Shown in pieces: positions 23,691-35,344 of a DNA stretch of 64,000 bases. Every line of letters begins with the position of its first letter. Position 1 is the stretch's first letter. The notes below the pieces were generated by a model, which saw nothing but the letters and a program-made list of their open reading frames with translations, had not been told where the DNA came from and ran no database searches. Location of the stretch: assembly GCF_040802235.1 (NCBI RefSeq), contig NC_133156.1, positions 114,296,173 to 114,360,172 of the forward strand. Reading direction: 5' to 3'. The translations under genes and the position numbers were made by a program. The stretch comes from Manis javanica (Eukaryota; Chordata; Mammalia; Pholidota; Manidae).

Positions 23691-25298
23691 GATATAGATA
23701 TTTAGTGTCTAGATATATACTATTTGGAAATTATGCTCTGCACCTAGTGCTGTGTGTTAGCTATTCTTACGACAGTAAAAATGAAAAAGAATTAAGAAGT
23801 GTGAACTCTTTCAAAAAGGAAAACATTGTCTATATGCTTGACAATCTTCAGAATTCCCCAAGCAGATGTGTCTGGAAAGCAGGGCCATGTAAATCATACA
23901 CTAGTCTGTTTTCTTTTCTTATCGTCATGGAAGTCTGGGCAGCCGAAGCCCTGATGTGCAATGGCAGTTTTTGTGTATGCTATGTGAGACAGGTTTGCTC
24001 ATGAGGCAATTAGCATTGGAATACTTCTGATACATCCTGTCTCTGCAGAATTTTCCAGATATAGCAATATTATCTTCTGAGTTGGTGTAGAATTCTATAG
24101 TAGTCCAGACTTAAAAATAGCTCTTAAGGATAACTCTAATGGTATTGAGTTGCATGTATTCCTTCCTGTTTATTTTCATCAGAAAATGGCACAAACCATT
24201 TATGATCTTATTTCAAATCAGTTTAATGTTATATATGAGCCAAATAGGATGATTGATAACTTGCTAATTCATTTTCTTTTTTATTGTCACACTAATAGTC
24301 TATGAAAAATGGTTATTTAGAAATGTAATATAAGAAACATTGCAAATTAAAGAATGATTTTTAAATCTTTTTTACATCATTTCAGAGCAGATGTGACTTT
24401 CTGTCCTTGTAGAAAGTGTGTTAGTTATTAAACTATTAAAAAAGAAAGATACCTTATTAAAATTTATACAATCTTAGTTGTTTGAGAGATACAAGCAGAG
24501 ACTGAGAAAATGGATATTGAAACTTTTATGAGTAGTACTTATAGGGAGAATGAGGATTTCTTATTTTTTTTCTGTAGAAGGTTATTCATTGTTTAAGTGA
24601 TTATTTTTTTAAAAGATTCTTTGTTCTGAGCAGTAGATTTGGTATTTGTCTTGAATAGCCCTGTTAGTGAATTATGATGAAGATTAGAGACATATATGTT
24701 GTCTGGGATCATATGTAGTTTTTTCAACATATAAGATAGCAGAAATATATGCCAAAAGCACCTAGTTATGGTTGTATGTGTACTGAACAATTATAATAAC
24801 CCCAGAATTCTGTTAGCTGTAATTATTAATTATACTGATCATTCATGGCTATCTAGTCATGTTAGTAAGTCTTAGACTTCCAGGCTCATAGAATGAGAAT
24901 TAAATGAAAGCTGTAGTAGACCCTCTACCCTGGAAAAGTGCATATATTCACGAAATTTTGTCTGTGATTTTGGGAGGTTTATGTTCCCTGCGAGCACATC
25001 TGTTTCTGAATTCCAAGTTAAGAATTCATGAGCTTTCTAATATTTGTAAACAGAAGTATGGTACTAAAAACAATGTATAGAAGATAACAGGAATAGTGTT
25101 TTGTTTGGACAAGCCACTTAAGAATTAGAATTGAAGCCAGAAAGACCTGGCCTTGAGAGAGAGAGAGAATTCCCAGTCAATTAGGTAGTTGAGTTTTGAG
25201 GTTTTACCTGGTCCTCTGGAACTGAATAGAGCTTTGTCTGGAAGGGTCAGTCAGTACAATAAGGCACAAAGTTATAGCTAGAAATATATCTTGGGTGA

Positions 25299-25330
25299 GT
25301 TAATTTATTATAAGTTAATAATAAATTAAC
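25299..25330. repeat. Perfect inverted repeat (12-bp arms, 8-nt spacer)
   Basis: GTTAATTTATTA is followed by eight bases and then its exact reverse complement TAATAAATTAAC. It is pure AT-rich apart from the ends, so chance in AT-rich DNA is possible. It could also be a remnant of a palindromic DNA transposon. Confidence 0.9.
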
Positions 25331-26084
25331 TTATTTTTTGCAAATGATGTTTACCTTGCCTTAAAAAGATGATTGAACCAACTGATAAATGATAAAATTA
25401 ACTTTAAAGTTCAGTAAGATGGGTGATTATAAGATAAACATTTTAAAATACATCAGTATCTTTCTTACTTATTAACAGCTATGATTGAGAATGTACAAGA
25501 GAAAAAACATTACTGATTACTGAAACAAAAATATGAACTATTTACCCAGATTCAAATTAATACAAAAGATGAGTTATACAATAGTGTTAATCAACTGAAA
25601 TAACTGAGTAAGATCTATTCTTATCAGTTTGCAAGAAAATTAAATCTAAATATGTTTAAATTTATAAAAGCTAAAAATAACTGAACTCAGAGTTCCTAGA
25701 AAATTTAGTGAATTATTTAATAATATTGCTATGGGGGAGAGCTTTCCAACGTATAACTCCAAAGACTATGTCAATTGTTTGAACCTCTCTGAAGGTCATA
25801 GGGTTATTGAAAAATGTGTGGGCTAGTAAATTATCTTACAGAAAATATTTGACATGTTTGCAAATACGTGCAAGAATGATCCCTATAATAGTTGTCATAA
25901 AAGATATAACCTGAGTAAAATTTCAAGCTTGACTTAAACTCCTAGCCCCACCATTTCTTCATTGAACTTAACATAATTTATTTTGCTAAATATTTTATGT
26001 AATTTGATTATTGTCTCCCATTATCTATAATTAAGCCTCAGTTATAGTGAGGGTTTAAAAATATTTTAACCACTGTATTCTGAG

Positions 26085-26140
26085 AGCTGTACCCATGCAT
26101 GGCATAAAGTAGGCACTCATTAAATATGAATGAAGGAACT
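26085..26140 (+). mobile_element. L2/MIR 3' tail fragment
   Basis: 'CATGGCATAAAGTAGGCACTCA' followed by 'TTAAATATGAATGAAGGAA' matches the common L2 3' terminus in sense orientation, with no body recognisable upstream. Confidence 0.6.
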
Positions 26141-26884
26141 TAGCAACATTATGCTCAGTCTTGGTTTTTATACTCGATTTCCAACTAATAGATGGTCTTT
26201 TCCCCTGTATTTCCTGCATAAAATGTAATATTTTAATTTAGCTTTAAAAAATTGGGAACATATATTATGGATATCTTGGGATGGCCTTTGTTTTACAGCC
26301 CTCTAAAAGCATTTAAATGTCACTGCCTTTGGAATCAATGCTATCATCATGAAAACAGAGTTGAAAATACATTTCTTTGGGTAATGACTAAGAACGAATG
26401 ACATTTCTTTCTTGTATCTTTCATCTTTTTTTTTTTTTTGCCTTTGCCAAATTGGGCTGTCTTGGTATAACAGTGCACACATGTCATTTCAAGCCCTATT
26501 GTATAGAGATGGACAATTCACACTGTCTTTATAGGTATAATTAATAAAGTAATAGGGAATTAATTTTGAATTTAACTCTGTGGTAAGTAGGTTTTTTAAC
26601 TATGCTCACTAAACCTAAAGAAAAATCGTGCCAAGCAAAAATTTTCTAAGCAACACTAGTAAACTAGTCCTTGTGTAAAGTTAATGGAAAGGATAATCGA
26701 AGATGTTAATTCATGAAAATTAAAGTTGACATAATTTTCAAAAGAAGAAAGGTAACTTCAGTCTGAGAAAATAGTGGTAGCTTAGTTTTTGCACATAATA
26801 ACCAGAGCAAATAGACAGCAAAACCAGAAACACCATGGACAACATTTTTGGCAAAACTGTCCCCATGAACCTAAACGATAAGTA

Positions 26885-29264
26885 CAGGCATGCATACCTT
26901 ATTTTATCATGCTTGGCTTTGTTGTGCTTTAAGATAGTATGTTTTTTACAAACGCTCTGTGAGGACCCTGCACCAAGCAAGTCTGTTGGTGCCATTGTTG
27001 CAACAGCATTGCTGTCCTTATGTCTGTATCACATTTTGGTGATTCTTGAAATATTCCAGACTTTTTCATTATTGTATTTCTTATGGTGATCTGTAATCAG
27101 TGGTCTTCGAGGTTACTATTTTAACTGTTTTGAGGGTGCCATGAACCATACCCATAGAAAATGGTGAAATTAATTGATATATGTTGCCCATGTTCTGATT
27201 GCTCCACCAACTGGCTGTTCCCCATCTGTTTCCCTCTCCTCGGGCTTCCCTTTTCCCTGAGATGCAGCAATATTGAAAGCAGGCCAGTTGATAACCCTAC
27301 AATGGCCTGTAAGTGTTCAGGTGAAACGAAGAGTCACATGTCTCCCACTTTACATCAAAAGCTAGAATTGATTAAGCTGCATGAAGAAGGCATGTCAAAA
27401 GCCAAGATAGGCTGAAAGCCAGGCCTCTTGTACCAGTTAGCCAAAGTGTGAATGCAAAGAAAGTGCTGAAGGAAATTAAAATTGTTACTCCAGTAAACAC
27501 GCGAATGATAAGAAAGTGAAACAGCCTTATTGCTGATATGGAGAAGGTTTTAGTAGTGTGTATAGAAGGTCAAACCAGTCACATTTCCTTAAGCCAGAGC
27601 CTAATCCAGAGCAAGGCCTTAGCTCTCTTTAATTCTGAAGGCTAAGAGAGGTGAGGAAGCTGCACAGGAAAAGTTGCAAGCTAGCAGAGGTTGGTTCTTG
27701 AAGTTTAAAGAAAGAAGCCGTCTGCGTGACATGAAAGTGGAAGATAAAGCGGCAAGTGGTGATGGAGACGGTGCAACAATTTATCGAGAATATCTAGCTA
27801 AGATGATTAATGAAGGTGGATACACTTAACAGCAGAGTTTCAATATAAAGAGCCTTCTATTTGAAGAAGATGCCATCTAGAACTTTTATAGTTAGAGAGA
27901 AGATGTTATTGCTTGGCTTCAAAGCCTCAAAGAACAGGCTGACTCTCTTGTTAAGGGCTAATGTAGTTGGTGACTTTAAGTTGAAGCCAGTGCTCATTTA
28001 CCATTCCCCAAATCCCAGGGTCCTTAAAAAATTTTGACAAATATACTCTGCCTGTGCTCTGTAAATGGAAAACTGAAGTCTGGATTATGGCAGTTCACTT
28101 CACAACATAACTTACTGAACTTGTAAAGCCTTCTGTTGAGACTTACAGCTCAGAAAAAAAGATTCCTTTTAAAATATGACTGCTTATTATTGACAGTGCA
28201 CCTAGTCACCCAAGACCTCTGATGAAGATGTACAGATTGATACTGTTTTCAGGCCTGCTAATGCAACATCCATTCTGCTGGATTCATGGATCAAGGAGTA
28301 ATTGTGACTTTAAAGTTTTATTATTAGGAAGTACATTTGTAAGGTTATAGCTACCATAGATGTTCCTCTGACAGATTTGGTCAAGATAAATTCAAAACCT
28401 TCTGGAAAGGATTCACCATTCTAGATACTATTAAGAACATTCATAATTCATGGGAAGAGGTCAAAATATCAACATTAACAAGAGGTTGGAAGAAGTTGAT
28501 TCCAATTCTCATGGATGACTTTGAGGGATTCAAGATTTCAATGGAGGAAGTAACTGTAGATGTGGTAAAATAACAAGAGAACTAAAATTAGAAGTGGAGC
28601 CTGAAGATATGAGTGAAATGCTGCAATCTCATGATCAAACTTGAATGGATAAGGAGTTGCTTCTTACAGATGAGCAAAGAAAATGGTTTCTTGAGGTGAA
28701 CTCTATTCCTCGTGAAGATGCTCTGAAGATTGTTGAAATGACAACAAAGGATTTAGAATATTACGTAAACTTAGTTGGTAAAGCAGCAGTAGGGTTTGAG
28801 AATATTGACTGCGATTTTGGAAGTTCTATCCTTGGGAAAAATGCTATTAAACAGCACTGCCTGCTGCAGAGAAATTGTGTGAAAAGAAGAGTCATCAATA
28901 GAGCAAACGTCACTGTTGTTTTACTTTAAGAAATTGCCACAGCCACCCCAGGCTTTAGCAACCACCACCCTGATCAGTCAGCAGCCATAAACATGAAGGC
29001 CAGACTCTCCCCAGCAAAAAGATTACAACTTGCCAAAAGCTCAGATGAGGGTTAGCATTTTTAGCAATTAAAGGATTTTTTAATTAAGGTATGTCCATTT
29101 TTTCAGACATAATGCTATTGTCTGCTTAATAGGCTACCATGTAGTGCAAACATAACTTTTATATGTGCTGGGAAACCAAAAAGTTAATTTGACTTGCTTT
29201 AGTAGGATATTTGCTTTATTGGTGTGGTCTGGACCTGAGCTCGCAGTATCTCCGATGTATTATG
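26885..29264 (+). mobile_element. Tigger1-like DNA transposon, near full length
   Basis: A pogo-family (Tc1/mariner superfamily) cut-and-paste element, long extinct. It begins CAGGCATGCATACC just after a TA dinucleotide (26883-26884) and ends near GTATCTCCGATGTATTATG before another TA (29265-29266), as expected for TA target duplication. Inside are the transposase start MACKCSGETKSHMSP at 27302, a middle full of stops and frameshifts, and a C-terminal stretch with MTTKDLEYYVNLV (28738 on). The 3' non-coding part reads TTTAATTAAGGTATGTCCAT then GGGAAACCAAAAAGTTAA, both typical of Tigger1. It is about 2.4 kb, close to the family's full length. It lies in the sense orientation in HCN1 intron 1. 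Confidence 0.93.
27302..28929 (+). pseudogene. Tigger1 transposase pseudogene
   Basis: The decayed reading frame of the transposon above. The N-terminal part, 27302-27412, encodes about 37 residues with the CENP-B-like helix-turn-helix start (KLELIKLHEEGMSKAKIG), then a TGA stop. The DDE catalytic core region is unreadable in one frame because of several stops and indels. The last piece, 28645-28929, is open for 94 codons, with DEQRKWFLEV and EMTTKDLEYYVNLV. No active protein can be made. Human TIGD genes descend from related elements, but this copy shows no sign of domestication. Confidence 0.9.
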
Positions 29265-30954
29265 TAGGTTGGGACAAACCTGTGACAACTGCAAGACCTG
29301 TGTTTTTAGAACCTCCACCTAGGTTTAAAGAAGGACATATGGGAAACAAAGTCATCTTATATACCTGAGTATAGGTGTACCCCCTGCATACCCAATGGGT
29401 GTTTGATTGGAAAAGCGTTTGAACTGGAATAGTATTCACACAATCCAATAGGAAACTGTCTGTAGTAATTTGAAGACGAGAAATGGCTTATACCAGTTCT
29501 GGGACAGGAAATACATGTTAAGGTCTGTAACAACTTGACATATGAGACAGTAAAGAAGTTATCAGATACCACCAGGGTAATATGAAGAAGAATCAGGAGC
29601 CAGCTTGAAGAAACCAATATAGGCTTCAAAAGATAAGAATATCACTGAATTGAAACTCATCAGATGTTTAAATTTGAGTTTATAATGATATAAATAATGG
29701 TTATTCACTGAAACTTATAGGGTACCACTTCATTACCTTGAAACCTGGATAAATAAAAGGAAAGAATCAAGCACTTACCTGCTTTACCTATATTATCTGA
29801 ACCAATGTGTAACCAAATAGTAGAGGTGGAAAAGAGTTTCCATATAAAATTACTAAAGCTAATACATGAATAGGTAATGACATAGTTAGAAAGTAATGAT
29901 TTTATCCACAACCCCCCATTCAATTCATGTATCTAAATGTTGAACATCAATGACCATCAATTACAAAAAAAGATAAAACCACATACTGCATTTTCTTGCT
30001 GAAGGAACATATACCACCTGCAGTTTTGCAAGTGAATGGAATCTGAGTCTAACCAGGCCTCTGGGTCCAGGTATCAAACTGCCAGAAATACAGAGTGTGG
30101 AGAAACATGCTGAACTTGTACCATGAGCATATAATTAGCAAAACCCAGTGTTGGAGAACTAACGGGGCTGCCAACCAGGCTCCTCAACAGGTAAATAAGG
30201 AGATGAATGAGATGGAGGGCAGATTGAGGCACTCTTAAAATGGAGGTTGGAGCAAACCAAACTCTACCATTTCATCACAATTGTGATGAAACTGGAAAAA
30301 TTCAAGGAAGCAGCTACTATGAAATTCAGCAGAGCTGTTATTTTAGAGGGTGCCAGGGGACTGTGATTGGGACTGTGAATGTGGACAGGCTTCTTGCATC
30401 GGGGGCAAAGTTCTTGTCCTGAGCAGTGATTTCAAGGGTGTTTGTTTGAATAAATCACTCTTTTGTGGTTCTCCATCTCTGTTTTATTTTACAATAAAAA
30501 GTAAGGGGAAATGAAATGGAAGAGGTCTTAATTTTTTCAAAAAGATCAGGCTACAGTGCAAAAGAAGTACAATATTACTGTTCAACTCTGTGTTTTATTC
30601 AGAGATTCTGATTTGTATTTGCAACAAATCCCTAATAATGCTAAGGCAAAGCAATGTAGTGCAACTTTATAGTGAGAAAATGACCCAGCATAATCTCAGA
30701 AAAGTCAGAACCTTAAATAAGTTTAATTTGGTTTGAGGAGACAGTCAACCTCTTTAAAGCTAATCTGTAAAATGTGAGAAAATAATCTGTCCCCTTGAAA
30801 ATGTAATATGTGAAAAGTGCTTGACATATAGCTAATATTTAACAAATATTAAATTCCCTTTTCATTTCCTTTTTGTTATCCTGCTAATGATTACTCTGTA
30901 AGTACAAATAATGAAATAACAGTAGTTTATCTAAAAAACATGGGATTACACACA

Positions 30955-31140
30955 TGAATTCACTCATTCAATAAGTATTGCTAAGTACTGAGTATGCTTT
31001 CAGGGGACTGTTATGTGCATTAAATAAGAAAATAAATGAAACCAAGTCACAGCTTTTCAGAGGCTTTTTGTCTAGTAAGAGGACAGATATATAAGGATAT
31101 AACTTTAATGGAGGGAAAGAATGCCAATAGGGTAATTGTG
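30955..31140 (-). mobile_element. L2 LINE fragment, antisense (degraded)
   Basis: 'CACTCATTCAATAAGTATTGCTAAGTACTGAG' type start, a 'TTCAGAGGCTTTTTGTCTAGTAAGAGGACAGATAT' type block and subsequent purine-rich sequence follow the reversed L2 3' end order. Confidence 0.55.
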
Positions 31141-32287
31141 CAACATGATGTATTTCTAGGAAAAAATCATGATGCATTAATTCTATAATAATCATTAGCT
31201 AAGGTAAATTTAGAATTTTTTTTACTGTTTATTTCTCAGAATTTTTTTTTGGTAAACCTTCACAAATAATCCATACTTTTGCATATATTAAAAAAAATAA
31301 ATAGTAATTCCCTATTGGGATAAAATTATCTCAGATTTTTAACATTTAAATCTTTATTAGTCCTTGTTATACTGTTGTGATTTCTGAAAACAGAGTATTT
31401 TTAGGCTTGTTTTAAAAGTCAATCAAGTTGTGAATTATTTCAGAATTTTGTGTTTAAAAGAAAAATCTGTTGGAAAATAGCAAAGGAATTTACTTATTGA
31501 CTAAAATGTGGACTGCTTCTGTATCTCTTCCCTGTATAAAATAAAGGTAATGTATGTTCATTCTGTATCAACAAATTGGGAAGAGAGAGAAAAGCACTTA
31601 ACCTACTTTTCTTTCTTCAGTTTTCAACTTTATCATGCTTGTTAATTGCCTGGGTGTCCTTTAACCATCTCTTTCCATGATTCTTTCCCAGAGGCTTGGT
31701 TTAATTTTAAAAGTGCAGTGTATTCAGCCCTAATTATGTGAGAACTCACTGCAGGCAAAAAAGCAAGTGATAGTAATGACCAAAATGTGTTCTTAAATCA
31801 GTGCCACAGACACCACAAACACATTGTTTGTAAACATTTAATAACTAGGAAATACAACCATATAAGGTAATACTTAAATTTAGTGATGTGAAAATAGGAT
31901 TCCTTCCTAGAAAATAACTTCACTGTGTTTTTTAAAATATGTATTTTTTGAAGTTTTGCATTTTTTCTTTCTTATCAAGTATTTAAATCAGCTGAACATC
32001 CACACAGTCTGAAATTCTTTTCATAATCAATATGGTTCTAATTTCTCTGAATTAGAATGAAGTTCACAAAATGTGTAATTTGTATTGGAAATATTGTCCA
32101 TTGTCTTCTTTGAAAATCAAGCTACTATGTTGACTTAAGTGTCAACAATAAATTAAGATTTTAAGCATTATCTGTCACAGTTATTTTTACATTAACATAA
32201 TGGAAAGAACTACCATTGAAATGTTTTAACTGGTCACATTGGAAAAAGCAACAGTGGTTTGTGCTACAAAGATGTTCAAAATGCAGT

Positions 32288-32530
32288 ATTACCTACTAAG
32301 GTCTAACTATGTGCCAGACACTCTTAAGTCTCTTTATATTATTTATGTTATTTGTATATTAAATATCTTAGTCCTTTAAGCATCCCTACTAAAGGACTTG
32401 TGTCATATTATAGTTTAGAAAACCAACTCATGAAGAGGTTAAATGTTCAGACAGCTTCTAAGTGGAGAAGCTGGGATTTGAACTTAGGAATCTGGTTCAG
32501 AGCGCAGGATCTTAACCATTATTCTTTGTC
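32288..32530 (-). mobile_element. MIR SINE, antisense
   Basis: 'CTAACTATGTGCCAGACACT', 'GAAGCTGGGATTTGAACTTAG' and 'GAGCGCAGGATCTTAACCATTA' are reverse-orientation MIR modules in the right order. Confidence 0.85.
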
Positions 32531-33899
32531 CCAGAGGAATTCAATCATATCCTGATCAAGTTATTCAGTTGTTTTCTCTGACTTTATAAGTACTATTAGA
32601 GTTTATATGTTCTTTTTCTGGTTGTAAGAATCAGTTATTTTGAGTGGGAAATTGTGCCCCCAAATTGTGGCAGTTTTCTGAGACCTTCATTTCTAGTTTA
32701 TCATGTTGGATTGGATCCTATGTGTCAAAACCTAATTATTTCAAATGTTCATTTGTTTTTCAGAAAAACTAAATAATTGATGGTAAAGAGTTAAGGTTAA
32801 ATATTAAAAACTGAAATGGTCATATCCAGGCAGGAAAATAAAACAGAAATGAAACTATAAAGACTTATTTTAGTTTTTTGACTCTACTTAAGTTTAATAC
32901 TACAGAAAAATATAAGAACCAGTGAAAACAATTCTACTTCCTAAAAATGCTTTTAGTTTCCTTTCATTTTATTTTTCTGTATTCTTTTAAACACTAGTGC
33001 TTATATACCAAAATGCACAGACTATTCAAATGAAAATAGCAGTGAAGAGCTGTGCCCGTAATGAAGGCACTGGTAGGTGTATGGAAATAGAAAGAGGTCA
33101 TAAGACTTTAGTTACACATATTATTGAAGAGAGACATAGTTAATTGCACAAAAAGGACAATGTGTGCCATTAGGTTGCAATGTACTACCATATAACTGTA
33201 ATATTATATATTACATATAAGGTAGCTTATAAATTTGAGTTCATTAGAGTAAAAATGGATTACAATTGCTTGGGAAATTTTAGGAGAATTTTATTAGATT
33301 TTGAGTCTACTGAAAAAAGGTAGTTTAGAAAGGAAAAAAACAATGTTTATGTGGCAGAAGCCCAAGAAATTTCCCCCAAACTATAGTCCTGTTGTATCTC
33401 TGAGATCATTCCCTCTGGTTTCTTTAAGTCTGATAACAAGATATTCCATTGAATGGACTCACTTATAAACAATTATTCTTACCATAGTTTATTGTAATTT
33501 TGGAGCTGTAGAAATAACCTGAAGAAAATAGATGCCAAACAGAATTAGAAGAGAAAAATAGAGATATTGGAGAACTAGGGAAAATCCTGCAGATACTTAT
33601 CTGTAACAAAATGGGGTAAATTTAAATTCTTGGAAAATGAGATAGGTCATGTTTTCACCAGTCTTTCAGATCAGGATTTCCTATAATAATGGTTAATTTT
33701 AAAATGCTTTTGATCATTTATCCTTCATAATTTAGGTAAATTTAAATTCTTTATAAGAAACATGCTCAAAACACTTGAAACAATGCAAAATGAAGCAAAC
33801 GCTTGGTTCTCAGTTATTTTTCCTACTTCCATAGCTTACCTCTTTACCTTTACAAACTTTGGAAAAGAGGTATTTATATTCACTATGCCTCTCTTGCTT

Positions 33900-34690
33900 G
33901 TCATTACTTCTAAATCATGTATTACCTGGCATTCCATTTAAGCAGTATCCTAAAAAACAACCTACCAGCCAATACATCTTGTAAATGTTATTTAACCTCA
34001 TTTCTAAATCTCGTAAATAATTTCCAGACCTTACTTAACTTGAGCCCTTACTGGCATTTGACATTTCTTCCTGACTTCTCTGACCCTTCTCTCCTCTGAT
34101 TATTTTCCTACATCTCTGTTCACAGCTTCTTAAAGTCCCTGCCAGGCTTTAACTCTTCTGTTGTTAAGTTACATGTTGGTCCTCAAGGTCTAGCTTCAAG
34201 GCCTTTTCTTTTTTCACTGTATATATTCTCCTTTGGAAATGTCATCCATTACCATGCCTTGAACTATTGCTGCCTATATGCTAATGATTCCCTTGTCTAT
34301 TCCATCCCAGGCCATACTCCTTAACATCAGAACACATATGCAAGCACCTCTGTGATTTATTATGTTACCTTTGACCTGATAGGCAAATCTCCTTGTTCCT
34401 CCATGGCACTCAGCATCAGTGTGCATGTAGACACATACACACACTCACACACACATGCACCAGGCCCACCATGCCATACATATTGTACCTCCTAAATATC
34501 TCCTGAATCTATCTCTGTTTCTCCATCACCATTACCATGGATGAAGTCATCTTCCTCTCTAATTTTTCTATCATGACTCATCCACTGGCTTCTAGCACAG
34601 TTTCAAATCTGTCTTCCAAACCAACACCATGTTGTTCCTGCAACATTTTGCTTATTATCAACATACATGCAGTGGTCTTTCATGTGTCTC
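33900..34690 (+). mobile_element. L2 LINE fragment, sense
   Basis: A pyrimidine-rich segment with 'TGCCTATATGCTAATGATTCCC', 'CTCCTGAATCTATCTCTG', 'CCATCACCATTACCATGGA' and 'CTGGCTTCTAGCACAG', in the order of L2 internal 3' sequence. It includes a short CACACA-rich patch near 34435-34460. The open frames in it are shadows of this repeat's low stop density, not genes. Confidence 0.6.
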
Positions 34691-34989
34691 TAATTTTGCA
34701 CATTTTTTCCAAGTATTTAATATATGTCAAGGATAGATGTCTTTTGCGCATTTTTCCAAATATTGAATATTTGCCAGAGGATGCATATATTTAGTATATA
34801 TCTAAGGACAAAGCCAAAATTTAAAAGCTAAATAAAACCTTTATCTAGTTATCTATTCTGTAGTGTTATGCAGAGGAACTATGCTAGGTTCCAGAATTAA
34901 ACTAGAGATAATGAACCAGAGCCAGACTATTTGCAATGGAATTTAAGAGGCAGGGCTGTGAGAAATTTTCTGAAACTCCATAGCTGTGC

Positions 34990-35340
34990 AATTCAATTCA
35001 ATACTGATTTACTAATCACCTAGTGTGTGCCAACCAATAAGCTAGACCCAGGATGGAACACTGAAGAAGGCAGACATCGGTCCTGTTTTTTATCGCTTCC
35101 AATCTTGTGTGAAATGCATGCATTCAATGAGTAATGAAAGATATTCACTGTTAACAGAGGAAAACTTTAGGGTAATTTATGGAAGGATAGAGCTAGGGGT
35201 TTAATCTAATCCAGAGGCGTTAGGAAAAGCCTCCATGAAAATGTGACAATTTAATCAGAATCCAAAGACAAGCAAAAATGAGTGAGGTAAACCAGTAATT
35301 TCAGGTGTGGGTGAAGAGAGAACAAAAAACCTGAAAAATG
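34990..35340 (-). mobile_element. L2 LINE fragment, antisense (degraded)
   Basis: 'TACTGATTTACTAATCACCTAG', 'GTGTGTGCCAACCAATAAGC', 'GGCGTTAGGAAAAGCCTCCATG' follow the reversed L2 3' end (terminal module, then the 'GGAAGGCCTC' block). Confidence 0.6.
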
Positions 35341-35344
35341 ACAC

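Larger units (their letters stand above)
21296..26884. other. Intron 1 segment, no exon seen
   Basis: Contains a MIR at 23541-23690 and an L2 3' tail at about 26085-26140, noted separately. The A-rich stretch 22050-23230 may be an old L1 internal or 5' part on the + strand, but I cannot place it. A perfect hairpin is at 25299-25330. The remainder is unclassified AT-rich DNA. Confidence 0.45.
29270..33890. other. Intron 1 segment, no exon seen
   Basis: The stretch 30050-30490 is GC-richer than its surroundings. It ends with an AATAAA at 30449-30454, then 'TCACTCTTTTGTGG' and a TCTCTGTTTTATT run, resembling the R-U5 end of an old LTR. I cannot name a family. MIR-like (about 30745-30860) and antisense L2 (about 30955-31140) traces and an antisense MIR (32288-32530) follow. 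The rest is unclassified AT-rich DNA. Confidence 0.45.
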
